In this document: positions 1-7,131 of the stretch, piece by piece
Layout: each line of letters starts with the position of its first letter
Position numbering within the stretch: the first letter of the stretch is position 1
Assembly (NCBI GenBank): GCA_038200435.1
Contig: JBBPXY010000049.1
Coordinates: forward strand, 1 to 15,362
Length of the DNA: 15,362 nucleotides
Reading direction: 5' to 3'
Source: JBBPXY01 sp038200435
GTDB lineage: Bacteria > Actinomycetota > Thermoleophilia > Solirubrobacterales > Solirubrobacteraceae
Translations under genes and position numbers: made by a program
The notes under the pieces: generated by a model
The model's input: the letters and a program-made list of their open reading frames with translations, nothing else
The model's database searches: none
What the model was told of the DNA's origin: nothing

Positions 1-139
1 CAGACCGCCTGAGAAGGAGGCCCCGGGACCCGCGAAGCCGCCCGCGACCCCCGCTGGCCCGATCGCTACCCCGCCGCGTCCGCGGCGTTCGCCGCCGCCC
101 CATCACGCCCGCGGCAACCCTTACGCAACAGCCTCTATG

Positions 140-194
140 CGGCGGTTTCTGTCCACGAAGCTGGCCCCGCCGGAGCTTTGGACAGAAACCGCCG
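140..194. repeat. 16-bp perfect inverted repeat with 23-bp centre
   Basis: The left arm (140-155) is CGGCGGTTTCTGTCCA and the right arm (179-194) is its exact reverse complement. Inside, AAGCT (158-162) and AGCTT (174-178) also pair, so an RNA copy would form a stem of about 21 pairs with a 2-nt bulge and an 11-nt loop. No T-run follows, so it is not a classical intrinsic terminator. It lies about 58 bp upstream of manB. It could be a terminator of a gene to the left, a dyad operator, or a small dispersed hairpin element. Confidence 0.85.
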
Positions 195-237
195 GTCCTG
201 TCTCCTCTTCCCAAGATCCGAGCTCGCCGCAGCGTTC

Positions 238-243
238 TAGGAT
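238..243 (+). promoter_or_regulatory. Candidate -10 box just upstream of manB
   Basis: TAGGAT matches the actinobacterial TAnnnT -10 pattern and ends 8 nt before the manB ATG, so the transcript would start at or within about 2 nt of the start codon. The internal AGGA could instead act as a Shine-Dalgarno sequence about 9 nt from ATG. The two readings exclude one another. No clear -35 box is seen. Confidence 0.4.
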
Positions 244-251
244 GCCCGGCC

Positions 252-1619
252 ATGGCTCTCCCCTCGCAGATCTTCAAGGCCTACGACATCCGCGGGCTCT
301 ACGGCGAGGAGATCGACGAGGCCGCCGCCGAGCAGATCGGCCGTGGGTTTGCCCGCGTGCTCGGGGATCTGGCCGGCAAGGCGCCCGCTGAGCTTCACAT
401 CGGGCTGGGCCGTGACATGCGGCTCAGCGCACCGGCGATGGCGGAGCGCTACCTCGCCGGAATGACCGCGGAGGGCGCGCACGTGCTCGACGCCGGTCAG
501 GTCGGCACCGAGATGCTCTATTACCTCGTCGGCTCGCGCGAGCTCGACGGCGGCCTGATGTGCACGGCCTCGCACAACCCGAAGGCCTACACGGGCGCGA
601 AGCTCGTGCGGGAGGGCGCGATCGCCCTGTCGGGCGACTCCGGGATCCAGGACATCCGGCGTCTGGTCGAAGAGGGCCTCGGGGACTCTCCCGGCGGGGG
701 CATGAGCGAGCAGGTAGACGTCTACAGCGAGTTCCACGAGCGCGCTCTTTCGGTGATCGATCCCGAGAAGGTCAAACCTCTGCGCGTGGTCGTCGACGGA
801 GGCAACGGCATGGCCGGCCCCATGGTCGGCCCGCTGCTCGAGCGCCTGAGCCTCGACCTCGTCGCGACCTACTGGACGCCCGACGGCAACTTCCCCGATC
901 ACGAGCCCAATCCGCTGCTCGAGGAGAACCGCCGCTTCATCATCGACAAGGTCGTCTCCGGCGATGCCGACCTCGGCATCGCCTGGGATGGAGACGCTGA
1001 CCGCTGCTTCTTCATCGACGACACCGGCCGCTTCGTCGACGGCGACTTTCTGACGGCGTTGCTCGCCGAGCAGGTCATCCGCAAGGATCCGGGCGCGGCG
1101 ATCCTCTACGACGTGCGGGCGAGCCGCGCGGTCGCCGACACGGTCTCCGCGGCCGGCGGCACCGCCCACATGAACCGGGTCGGCCACGCGTTCTTCAAGA
1201 CGCGCATGCGCGACGAGGGCGCCGCGTTCGGGGGTGAGGTCTCGGGCCATTACTACTTCCGTGACTTCTACAACGCCGACTCCGGAACCCTTCCCGCTCT
1301 CCTCATTCTGGAGCTGCTGTCGATCGAGGACGCGAAGCTCTCCGAGCTGCTCGAGCGCTACCGCTCGAAGTACTTCATCTCGGGCGAGATCAACACCGAG
1401 GTCACCGACCCCGCAGCGAAGGTGCGCGAGCTGACCAAGCGCTACTCGGACGGTCGGGTAGGCGACCTCGATGGCATCTCGGTCGACTACGACTCGTGGC
1501 ACTTCAACGTGCGCATGTCCAACACCGAGCCGCTCCTGCGGCTTAACCTCGAGTCGGTCGAGTCCGTCGAGGACATGGAGCGCCGCCGCGACGAGGTGCT
1601 CGCAGTCATCCGCTCGTGA
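252..1619 (+). CDS. manB: Phosphomannomutase/phosphoglucomutase
   Basis: 455 aa, the normal length for a bacterial alpha-D-phosphohexomutase. The enzyme interconverts mannose 6-phosphate and mannose 1-phosphate (often glucose phosphates too) in the cytoplasm and feeds GDP-mannose synthesis. The four family loops are intact: the phosphoserine loop TASHNP at residues 105-110 (Ser107), the Mg-binding DGDAD at 246-250, the sugar-recognition GEVSGHYYF at 328-336, and the phosphate-binding SNTEPLLR at 423-430. The N-terminal FKAYDIRG is also typical. ATG at 252 is chosen because the family begins a few residues before this motif. The stop overlaps the next gene's GTG by 4 bp (GTGA), so the two are translationally coupled. 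Sugar preference cannot be told from sequence alone; manB is favoured because a polyprenol-phosphate mannose synthase lies nearby. Confidence 0.93.
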   Translation: MALPSQIFKAYDIRGLYGEEIDEAAAEQIGRGFARVLGDLAGKAPAELHIGLGRDMRLSAPAMAERYLAGMTAEGAHVLDAGQVGTEMLYYLVGSRELDGGLMCTASHNPKAYTGAKLVREGAIALSGDSGIQDIRRLVEEGLGDSPGGGMSEQVDVYSEFHERALSVIDPEKVKPLRVVVDGGNGMAGPMVGPLLERLSLDLVATYWTPDGNFPDHEPNPLLEENRRFIIDKVVSGDADLGIAWDGDADRCFFIDDTGRFVDGDFLTALLAEQVIRKDPGAAILYDVRASRAVADTVSAAGGTAHMNRVGHAFFKTRMRDEGAAFGGEVSGHYYFRDFYNADSGTLPALLILELLSIEDAKLSELLERYRSKYFISGEINTEVTDPAAKVRELTKRYSDGRVGDLDGISVDYDSWHFNVRMSNTEPLLRLNLESVESVEDMERRRDEVLAVIRS

Positions 1620-2611
1620 GCGCTGCCGGCGCGGCGGACGCGGGCATTCACCGCCTCGCGATCCCGACGCCCTTCATGGTCGGGAGGGTCAACACGTATC
1701 TCATCGAGGACGACCCGCTGACGCTCGTCGACACCGGCCCGAACTCAGGGAAGGCGCTGGACGAGCTCGAGCAGGCCCTCGCCACTCACGGGCGGCGCGT
1801 CGAAGAGCTCGAGCTGATCATCATCAGCCATCAGCACATCGACCACCTCGGCCTGGTCGAGATACTCGCCCGTCGCTCTGGAGCCGAGGTGGCAGCGCTC
1901 GACGTGCTGGCACCCTACGTCGAGCACTTCGGGGAGGAGACCGAGCTCGACGACGAGTTCGCCGAGGAGATCATGCGGACGCACGGGATCTCCGGCGAGG
2001 TGACCCACGCGCTGCGGTCGGTCTCGCGCGCGTACCGTGGATGGGGTGGCAGTGCGACGGTGACGCGGCCGCTTGCCGCCGGCTCACGGCTCGAGCTGCG
2101 CGACCGATCCCTGCAGGTGCTCCACCGGCCCGGGCACTCGCCGTCGGACACCGTGTTCTGGGACGACGAGCGCAAGCTGCTGATCGCCGCCGACCACCTC
2201 ATCGCGCACATCTCTTCGAACCCGTTGCTGACGCGCCCCCTGGGCGGACCGGTGACCGGCGCGCCGCGCCCTCAGGCACTGGTCACCTACATGGAGTCGT
2301 TGCGAGCCACGCGCGAAATGGACGCCGAGCTCGTTCTCACCGGGCACGGCGAGCCTGTGACCGACCACGTCGGCTTGATCGACGAGCGCTTCCGCCTGCA
2401 CGCGCGCCGGGCGCGGAAGATCCTCGGCCTCATTCGCGAGCGGCCCCGCTCCGCACACGAGATCGCCCAGTCGCTCTGGGGCGACGTCGCGGTGACACAG
2501 GCCTACCTGACGCTCTCCGAAGTGCTCGGCCACGTCGACCTCCTGCTGAACGACGGAGACGCCGTCGAAGAGCGAGGCGAGGACGCCGTCGTACGGTTCG
2601 CCGCAACCTGA
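1616..2611 (+). CDS. Metallo-beta-lactamase-fold hydrolase
   Basis: 331 aa, starting at GTG inside the manB stop (GTGA overlap) with no separate Shine-Dalgarno sequence. The metal-site motif HQHIDH sits at residues 72-77. Further metal-ligand candidates are His174 in PGHSP, Asp193-His194 in AADHL and His244 in GHGEP. This is the glyoxalase II/LACTB2-like branch of the family, which typically hydrolyses thioesters or other esters with two bound zinc ions. The last 75 or so residues are helical and resemble the winged-helix tail of LACTB2-like enzymes. The substrate cannot be assigned. Coupling to manB shows co-expression but does not prove a sugar substrate. No signal peptide is seen, so it is cytoplasmic. 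Confidence 0.88.
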   Translation: MSAAGAADAGIHRLAIPTPFMVGRVNTYLIEDDPLTLVDTGPNSGKALDELEQALATHGRRVEELELIIISHQHIDHLGLVEILARRSGAEVAALDVLAPYVEHFGEETELDDEFAEEIMRTHGISGEVTHALRSVSRAYRGWGGSATVTRPLAAGSRLELRDRSLQVLHRPGHSPSDTVFWDDERKLLIAADHLIAHISSNPLLTRPLGGPVTGAPRPQALVTYMESLRATREMDAELVLTGHGEPVTDHVGLIDERFRLHARRARKILGLIRERPRSAHEIAQSLWGDVAVTQAYLTLSEVLGHVDLLLNDGDAVEERGEDAVVRFAAT

Positions 2612-2617
2612 GACGCT

Positions 2618-3070
2618 TTAGGCCGCCGCGTCGCCGGAGATCTCCTCGAGGTGAGCGACGTTGGCCCGGTCCCCCGGCTCGCCGCTCGCTACCCCGGCGA
2701 ACCACGCGTCGAGTATCTCCGTGAGAGTGGCCTCAGACACTGTGCGCAGGCTCAATACCAGCGCGTTCGCGTCGTTCCATCGCCGGGCGCCCTCGGCCGT
2801 TGGCGCGTCGGCACACAGGGCGGCCCGCACTCCCTCGACCTTGTTCGCCGCGATCGAGGCGCCCGTGCCCGTCCAGCAGCACACCACGGCCTGCTCCGCG
2901 CGACCTTCGGCCACGTCGCGGGCCGCGGCCTCGCTGGCCCAGGCCCAGTCGTCGCGCTCATGCTCGGCGAATGCGCCGTGCAGAAGCGGCTCGTGCCCGC
3001 GGCGGCGCAGCTCCTCGACGAGGGCATCGGCGACGCCCACGCGCTCGTCGGCGGCGACCGAGATCCGCAT
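2618..3070 (-). CDS. RpiB/LacAB-like protein with altered active site
   Basis: 150 aa, usual RpiB length. The core CWTGTGASIAANK (residues 65-77) matches the CGTGxGxSIAANK signature of ribose-5-phosphate isomerase B and keeps the base Cys65. Other key positions differ from E. coli RpiB: the N-terminal Asp-His pair is Asp8-Glu9, the ring-opening histidine (HND/HNN motif) is Trp98 in WNDAN, and the C-terminal GGRH phosphate-binding arginine motif is not recognisable. I recall close relatives annotated as RpiB/LacA/LacB family in actinobacteria, so this looks like a conserved subfamily rather than a decayed gene. Its ATG overlaps the deacetylase stop by one base (TGATG), so they form an operon. 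Whether it isomerises any sugar phosphate is unknown. Confidence 0.82.
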   Translation of the reverse strand: MRISVAADERVGVADALVEELRRRGHEPLLHGAFAEHERDDWAWASEAAARDVAEGRAEQAVVCCWTGTGASIAANKVEGVRAALCADAPTAEGARRWNDANALVLSLRTVSEATLTEILDAWFAGVASGEPGDRANVAHLEEISGDAAA

Positions 3071-3975
3071 CAGCCGCCCCCGCTGCCCGGCAGGCGTTGC
3101 CGGCGCGCCGGGGGGTCGTCGCGCATCAGGCGGGGCACGGTGACGAGGCGAAAACCGCGCCGGCGCAGCTTGCGAACGATGAACGGAAGGGCCTGGATGG
3201 TCTGCACGCGCCGCCCGCCTCCGTCGTGCATGAGAATGATCGAGCCGGACTTCGCGCCGGCGGTGGCGTTCTGCACGATCGCCGCTACGCCCGGCTGGCG
3301 GTAGTCCTCGCTGTCGATGGACCAGAGCACCATCAGCAGCTTCAGGCTGCGCAGCACTTTCAGCGTTTCTGCGTTGAACGAGCGGTACGGCGGACGGTAG
3401 AGGGGGACCATCGGAACGCCGTAGCTCCGCAGGGTCACAAAGTCGTCGGTGATCTGCTTCCGCTGCGCTGCCGGCGCCAGCTGCGCCATCAACGGATGGT
3501 TCTCCGTGTGGTTGCCGACGGGGAAGAGGTTTTGTACCTCGGAGTTCGAGCCTCCGTGGAAGAAATTGAGCATCTGCCCGACCGCGAAGAACGTCGCGGG
3601 AACCCGAAGACGCTTGAGGGTGGCGACGACCTCGCCCGTGTAGGGCCCCGGCCCGTCATCGAAAGTCAGGGCGATCTCGCGAACGCGCCCCCTGCCGCCC
3701 GTGACGAAGGGCATCCGCTTGCGCACCCGCTCTATGGCCCGAGCCTCGCGCGCGGAGACCGCCGTGCGCTGGGGGGCGCGACGCACCGGGCGAGGAACGC
3801 GCCGGACCGAATTGGGCGCCGCGATAGCCGACAGGCCGCCCGAGGACTTGCCGGCCGAGGAGGCGAGCGCCACGGCGACCCCGATCCCAGCCAGCACCGC
3901 CGCCAGGGCGAGTAGCGGGAAAAAGCGGCGGCGGCGGCGGGCACGGCCGGTTTCGAGGACAGAGCGGGGCGGCAC
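3070..3975 (-). CDS. Polysaccharide deacetylase (NodB domain), membrane-anchored
   Basis: 301 aa with a GTG start. An Arg-rich N-terminus followed by a hydrophobic stretch at residues 18-40 gives a signal anchor or uncleaved signal, and an Ala/Arg/Pro-rich linker leads to a carbohydrate esterase 4 domain from about residue 98. All five NodB motifs are visible: TFDDGP (104-109; Asp106 base, Asp107 metal), HTENH (156-160; both metal histidines), RPPYR (194-198), DSEDY (221-225) and LMHD (248-251). The enzyme should remove N-acetyl groups from peptidoglycan or another envelope glycan outside the membrane. It is first in a two-gene operon with the RpiB-like gene (TGATG). The substrate cannot be told from sequence. 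A candidate -10 box lies at 4008-4013 on the minus strand. Confidence 0.92.
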   Translation of the reverse strand: MPPRSVLETGRARRRRRFFPLLALAAVLAGIGVAVALASSAGKSSGGLSAIAAPNSVRRVPRPVRRAPQRTAVSAREARAIERVRKRMPFVTGGRGRVREIALTFDDGPGPYTGEVVATLKRLRVPATFFAVGQMLNFFHGGSNSEVQNLFPVGNHTENHPLMAQLAPAAQRKQITDDFVTLRSYGVPMVPLYRPPYRSFNAETLKVLRSLKLLMVLWSIDSEDYRQPGVAAIVQNATAGAKSGSIILMHDGGGRRVQTIQALPFIVRKLRRRGFRLVTVPRLMRDDPPARRQRLPGSGGG

Positions 3976-4039
3976 GAGGTCTCACAGCATGTCGATGCCG
4001 CGCCGCGAGGTTAGCCGCCTGGTTAGGGTCAGCGCCTGC
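3976..4039. promoter_or_regulatory. Divergent promoter region, deacetylase versus mannosyltransferase
   Basis: This 64-bp gap separates two divergent operons. On the + strand TAGGGT (4024-4029) ends 10 nt before the mannosyltransferase ATG. On the - strand TAACCT (4008-4013) lies about 32 nt before the deacetylase GTG. Both boxes overlap a direct repeat of GGTTAG (4009-4014 and 4021-4026, 12 bp apart), a spacing that could place a regulator on one face of the helix. The promoter calls rest only on the TAnnnT pattern. Confidence 0.4.
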
Positions 4040-4786
4040 ATGACGGCGCCCGTCTGGCTTGTGATCCCCACCTTCAACGAGGCCGACGGCATCGATCGGC
4101 TCGTCCGCACGGCTCACGCTGAGTTGCGACGCGCCACGTCGCGCCACCGCATCCTCATCGTGGACGACGCCTCACCGGATGGCACCGGGGATATAGCCGA
4201 CCGGCTCGGCGCCGAGATGGAAGAGGTCGACGTGCTCCACCGGCCGGGCAAGGCGGGGCTGGGACAGGCCTATCGCGCCGGATTCGCCGTGGCCCTGAGC
4301 GGGGGTGCTGAGGTGATCGTGCAGATGGACGCGGACTTCTCGCACGACCCGGCGTACCTGCCGGGCATGCTGCGGGCTCTGGACGGGGCGGACCTCGTAC
4401 TGGGGTCGCGATACGTACCCGGTGGCGGCGTAACCGACTGGGGCCCCGCCCGAAGAGGTCTCTCGCGCGGTGGCTGCCTCTACGCCCGGCTCGTGCTGCG
4501 AGTGCCGGTGCGCGACATGACCGGCGGGTTCAAGGTGATTCGCAGAGAGGTGCTCGAGACGATCGACCTCTCGACGGTCGGCTCACAGGGTTACGGCTTT
4601 CAGATCGAGACGACCTACCGCGCCCTACGGACGGGGTTCAGGGTCCGAGAGGTGCCCATCGTCTTCAGCGACCGACGCGAGGGGTCGAGCAAGATGTCGG
4701 CGCACATCGCGTTGGAGGCCATGCGCCTCGTGCCCCGGCTGCGTCGCTCGCGGCATCGAGGATCGCGTACGGTGTCGCGCGGATGA
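4040..4786 (+). CDS. GT2 polyprenol-phosphate mannose synthase
   Basis: 248 aa from ATG at 4040. The start is chosen because the GT2 fold begins at WLVIPTFNE; the frame is open further upstream but runs antisense through the deacetylase. Motifs match dolichol/polyprenol-phosphate mannosyltransferases: VDDASPDGT (41-49), the metal-binding DAD (97-99) in QMDADFSHDP, GSRYVPGG (122-129), MTGGFK (160-165), GYGFQIE (184-190) and SDRREGSSKMS (210-220). It should transfer mannose from GDP-mannose to polyprenyl phosphate at the inner membrane face, making the lipid-linked donor for extracytoplasmic mannosylation. No C-terminal membrane segments are present, so it is the soluble, membrane-associated type. 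It overlaps the next gene by 4 bp (ATGA). A related glycosyl donor such as glucose cannot be excluded. Confidence 0.88.
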   Translation: MTAPVWLVIPTFNEADGIDRLVRTAHAELRRATSRHRILIVDDASPDGTGDIADRLGAEMEEVDVLHRPGKAGLGQAYRAGFAVALSGGAEVIVQMDADFSHDPAYLPGMLRALDGADLVLGSRYVPGGGVTDWGPARRGLSRGGCLYARLVLRVPVRDMTGGFKVIRREVLETIDLSTVGSQGYGFQIETTYRALRTGFRVREVPIVFSDRREGSSKMSAHIALEAMRLVPRLRRSRHRGSRTVSRG

Positions 4787-5652
4787 GCGAGAACGCGCGC
4801 ACGCCGCCGCCGCTGCCGGGGACCACTCCCCCGCGCCGCTTCCGCCCTAAGTTCCACTACGAGCTGCTCGCCTGCGGCCTGCGCGGCCATGAGCTGATCG
4901 GCACCGACGCGAAGGAGCTCAGAGCGGAGGACCGGCTCATCGCCCGCGAGATGGAAGGGGTGCGGTGGCACCGGTGCCTGCGCTGCGACTCGTGGCTGCC
5001 GCTCCCCGCTCCCGTCGTGCCCGACGGACCCAACTTCCCTCCCGGCCGCGAGCAGATCGCCCTCCCCCTGCGCGGCCGCCCACTGCGCGATAAGGTCGTG
5101 CTGCGCATCATCGCGATCGACCGGGCCCTGCACTTCGTCGTCTTGGCGGGGCTCGGCCTCGCCGTGTTGCTCTTCGCCCAGCGGGAGGACCTGCGCCACA
5201 AGATCTTCCGCGTTCTCTCCGACGTGCAGGAGACGATCGGCGGCGGGCCGGTGCAGGCCTCGAGCCACGGCTTCCTGCACAGCATCACGAAGGTCTTCAC
5301 CCTCCAGTCGAACAAGCTCTCGCTCCTGGCGCTCGCGATCCTCGCCTATGCGCTGCTCGAAGGCATCGAAGCGGTCGGGCTCTGGTACCAGAAGCGATGG
5401 GCCGAGTACCTGACTTTCTTCGCCACCGCCCTCTTCCTCCCCCTCGAGATCTACGAGCTGTCGCACAAGCTCTCGCCCTTCAAGGTGTTCGCCCTGATCC
5501 TCAACGTGGCCGTGGTGATCTACCTGCTGCTGGCCAAGCGCCTGTTCGGGCTGCGGGGAGGAGCCAGGGCCGCGGAGTCCGACAAGGAGGACGACATCGG
5601 CTGGAGCTCGCTGGAGCGATCCGCACCCGAGCGAGTCCAGTCCTCTAGCTGA
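4783..5652 (+). CDS. DUF2127 integral membrane protein with Cys/His N-terminal domain
   Basis: 289 aa, starting in the ATGA overlap with the mannosyltransferase. The first 100 residues are soluble and carry Cys31, His36 and a CLRC pair (Cys65, Cys68), which suggests a small zinc-binding knuckle. Four hydrophobic segments follow at about 105-131, 179-202, 206-226 and 233-255. The segment ALLEGIEAVGLW next to RWAEYLTFFATALFLPLEIYEL is typical of the DUF2127 family. The function of that family is unknown to me. Tight coupling to a polyprenol-phosphate mannose synthase suggests a role with lipid-linked sugars or mannosylation, but this is inference. The C-terminal tail is charged and probably cytoplasmic. 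The last 8 bp overlap the end of pdxT on the other strand. Confidence 0.85.
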   Translation: MSENARTPPPLPGTTPPRRFRPKFHYELLACGLRGHELIGTDAKELRAEDRLIAREMEGVRWHRCLRCDSWLPLPAPVVPDGPNFPPGREQIALPLRGRPLRDKVVLRIIAIDRALHFVVLAGLGLAVLLFAQREDLRHKIFRVLSDVQETIGGGPVQASSHGFLHSITKVFTLQSNKLSLLALAILAYALLEGIEAVGLWYQKRWAEYLTFFATALFLPLEIYELSHKLSPFKVFALILNVAVVIYLLLAKRLFGLRGGARAAESDKEDDIGWSSLERSAPERVQSSS

Positions 5653-6208
5653 CCGCGGGCCGCTCGCGCACCATCGCGAGAAAGAGCTCGTGCACGCGGT
5701 CGTCCCCGGTGAGCTCCGGGTGGAATGCCACCACGAGGCGGTTGCCCTGCCGCGCCGCGACCGGGTGCCCGTCGACTTCCGCGAGCACCTCCACCCCGTC
5801 CCCAGCCTCCTCGATCCAGGGCGCGCGGATGAAGACGGCCTCGAGAGGCCGCCCGTCGCCGAGCTCGAGGGCCATCTCGAAGGAGCGCACCTGGCGACCG
5901 AACGCGTTGCGACGGGCCAGTACGTCGATCAGCCCCAGGTGATCGCGGTCGGCCATGATGAGCCCCGCGCACGTCCCCAGCATCGGCGTACCCGCATCGA
6001 CCATCTTGCGCAGCGGCCCGGCCAGCCCTTCGCGCTCGATCCCGAGAGTCATGACGGTTGACTCCCCTCCGGGAATGATCAGCCCGTCGAGGCCGTCCAG
6101 GTCGGCCGGCACGCGCACCTCGCGCACGTGCGCGCCCAGCCGCTCGAGCACGCGCGTGTGCGCTTCGACATCGCCCTGAAGGGCGAGGATGCCGACCGTG
6201 GGAGTCAG
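5645..6208 (-). CDS. pdxT: PLP synthase glutaminase subunit, probable CTG start
   Basis: 187 aa. Class I glutamine amidotransferase that releases ammonia from glutamine and passes it to PdxS to make pyridoxal 5'-phosphate. Catalytic residues are visible: Cys80 in GTCAG, and His163 and Glu165 in FHPE, with the GGES loop at 47-50 and ARRNAFGRQ at 98-106. No in-frame ATG, GTG or TTG exists near the family's normal start. CTG at 6208 places the first strand (VGILALQGD) exactly where homologues have it, while the next GTG (6151) would delete that strand. It lies 8 nt after the pdxS stop, so it is probably translated by re-initiation. A TTG/GTG misread by sequencing error is the main alternative. 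Confidence 0.93.
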   Translation of the reverse strand: MTPTVGILALQGDVEAHTRVLERLGAHVREVRVPADLDGLDGLIIPGGESTVMTLGIEREGLAGPLRKMVDAGTPMLGTCAGLIMADRDHLGLIDVLARRNAFGRQVRSFEMALELGDGRPLEAVFIRAPWIEEAGDGVEVLAEVDGHPVAARQGNRLVVAFHPELTGDDRVHELFLAMVRERPAVS

Positions 6209-6216
6209 AGGAGGAC

Positions 6217-7101
6217 CTACCAGCCGCGGCGGGCGAGAAGCTGCTCGTCGTCGAGCTTCGACGTCTCGAGGCTCGTCATCGGCTCGCCCAGGCCCTCGGA
6301 CGCGGCGGCGACGCGCTCGGGGTCGGCGAAGTGCGTTGTCGCCTCGACGATCGCGCGCGCCCGGCGCTCGGGATCGGACGACTTGAAGATGCCCGAGCCC
6401 ACGAACACGCCTTCGGCGCCGAGTTGCATCATCAACGATGCGTCGGCCGGGGTCGCGATGCCTCCGGCGCTGAAGAGCACCACCGGCAGCCGCCCCGCCT
6501 GAGCGACGTCGCGCACGAGGTGCAGCGGAGCCTGGTGCTCCTTGGCGGCGGTCGCGAGTTCGGCTTCGTCCAGGCCGTGCAGGCGCCGGATCTCGCCTGT
6601 GATGAGGCGCATGTGGCGCACGGCCTCGACGATGTCGCCGGTGCCGGCCTCGCCCTTGGAGCGAATCATCGCCGCGCCTTCGCCGATCCGCCGCAACGCC
6701 TCGCCGAGATTGGTCGCTCCGCATACGAACGGCACCCGGAAGCCCCACTTGTCGACGTGGTTGGCCTCGTCGGCCGGGGTCAGCACCTCGGACTCGTCGA
6801 TGTAGTCGACCTCGAGCGCCTGAAGCACCTGGGCCTCGGCCAGGTGGCCGATGCGGGCCTTCGCCATGACGGGGATCGTCACGGTCTCCTGGATGCCGCG
6901 GATCATCGTCGGGTCAGACATACGGGCGACGCCGCCGTCGCGGCGAATGTCGGCCGGCACGCGCTCGAGGGCCATGACGGCGCTGGCTCCGGCATCCTCG
7001 GCGACGCGAGCCTGCTCAGGTGTGACGACGTCCATGATGACCCCGCCCTTGAGCATCTCGGCCAGGCCGGCCTTGACGCGGAAAGTGGCCTCGTCACGCA
7101 T
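6217..7101 (-). CDS. pdxS: PLP synthase subunit PdxS
   Basis: 294 aa, full family length. The (beta/alpha)8 enzyme condenses ribose 5-phosphate, glyceraldehyde 3-phosphate and ammonia (from PdxT) into pyridoxal 5'-phosphate in a 12-subunit cytoplasmic complex. The active-site residues fall at the family's usual positions: Asp24 (VIMD), the Schiff-base Lys81 (MAKARIGH) and Lys149 (RSKGEAGTG). The sequence is highly conserved throughout with no sign of damage. ATG at 7101 has no Shine-Dalgarno sequence before it; a TACACT box ends 6 nt upstream, so translation may be leaderless. pdxT follows after 8 nt, and an RpiR-type regulator gene ends 30 nt upstream on the same strand. Confidence 0.97.
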   Translation of the reverse strand: MRDEATFRVKAGLAEMLKGGVIMDVVTPEQARVAEDAGASAVMALERVPADIRRDGGVARMSDPTMIRGIQETVTIPVMAKARIGHLAEAQVLQALEVDYIDESEVLTPADEANHVDKWGFRVPFVCGATNLGEALRRIGEGAAMIRSKGEAGTGDIVEAVRHMRLITGEIRRLHGLDEAELATAAKEHQAPLHLVRDVAQAGRLPVVLFSAGGIATPADASLMMQLGAEGVFVGSGIFKSSDPERRARAIVEATTHFADPERVAAASEGLGEPMTSLETSKLDDEQLLARRGW

Positions 7102-7107
7102 GAGGCG

Positions 7108-7113
7108 AGTGTA
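7108..7113 (-). promoter_or_regulatory. Candidate -10 box for leaderless pdxS transcript
   Basis: On the minus strand TACACT is separated from the pdxS ATG by exactly six bases (7102-7107), the geometry expected when transcription begins on the A of the start codon. No Shine-Dalgarno sequence is present. The -35 position (around 7131-7136) reads AGTAGT, which is weak. The box sits in the 30-bp gap after the RpiR-type gene, so pdxST could be transcribed on its own. Confidence 0.45.
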
Positions 7114-7131
7114 GCCCTGGCGGGCCCTTGA

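Larger units (their letters stand above)
1..251. other. Non-coding region upstream of manB
   Basis: No convincing gene is visible. The first twelve bases read as three codons and TGA on the + strand, so a gene from the left could end here, but twelve bases cannot prove that. Bases 82-95 can form a small GC hairpin (5-bp stem, loop GTTC). Bases 140-194 hold a large inverted repeat listed separately. The last 15 bases carry the manB start signals. Confidence 0.6.

Noticed and set aside
82..95. Small hairpin upstream of manB (GCGGC, GTTC loop, GCCGC)
   Set aside because: A 5-bp GC stem arises easily by chance in this composition, and no T-run or conserved context supports it.
137..391. Small + strand open frame starting inside the inverted repeat
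   Set aside because: It overlaps the manB start in another frame, is Arg/Pro rich as expected of a GC-rich shadow frame, and has no recognisable domain.
237..1502. Long minus-strand open frame opposite manB
   Set aside because: manB has every family motif in the other direction; the long antisense frame is a by-product of GC-rich third positions.
3701..4039. N-terminal extension of the mannosyltransferase frame
   Set aside because: The extension runs antisense through the deacetylase gene and is low-complexity; the GT2 family begins just after ATG 4040.
4615..5466. Minus-strand open frame opposite the DUF2127 gene
   Set aside because: The + strand frame has clear membrane helices and family resemblance; the antisense frame is a charged shadow.
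6209..6748. Upstream start for pdxT within pdxS
   Set aside because: It would add about 180 Arg-rich residues read out of frame from pdxS, which no PdxT homologue has.
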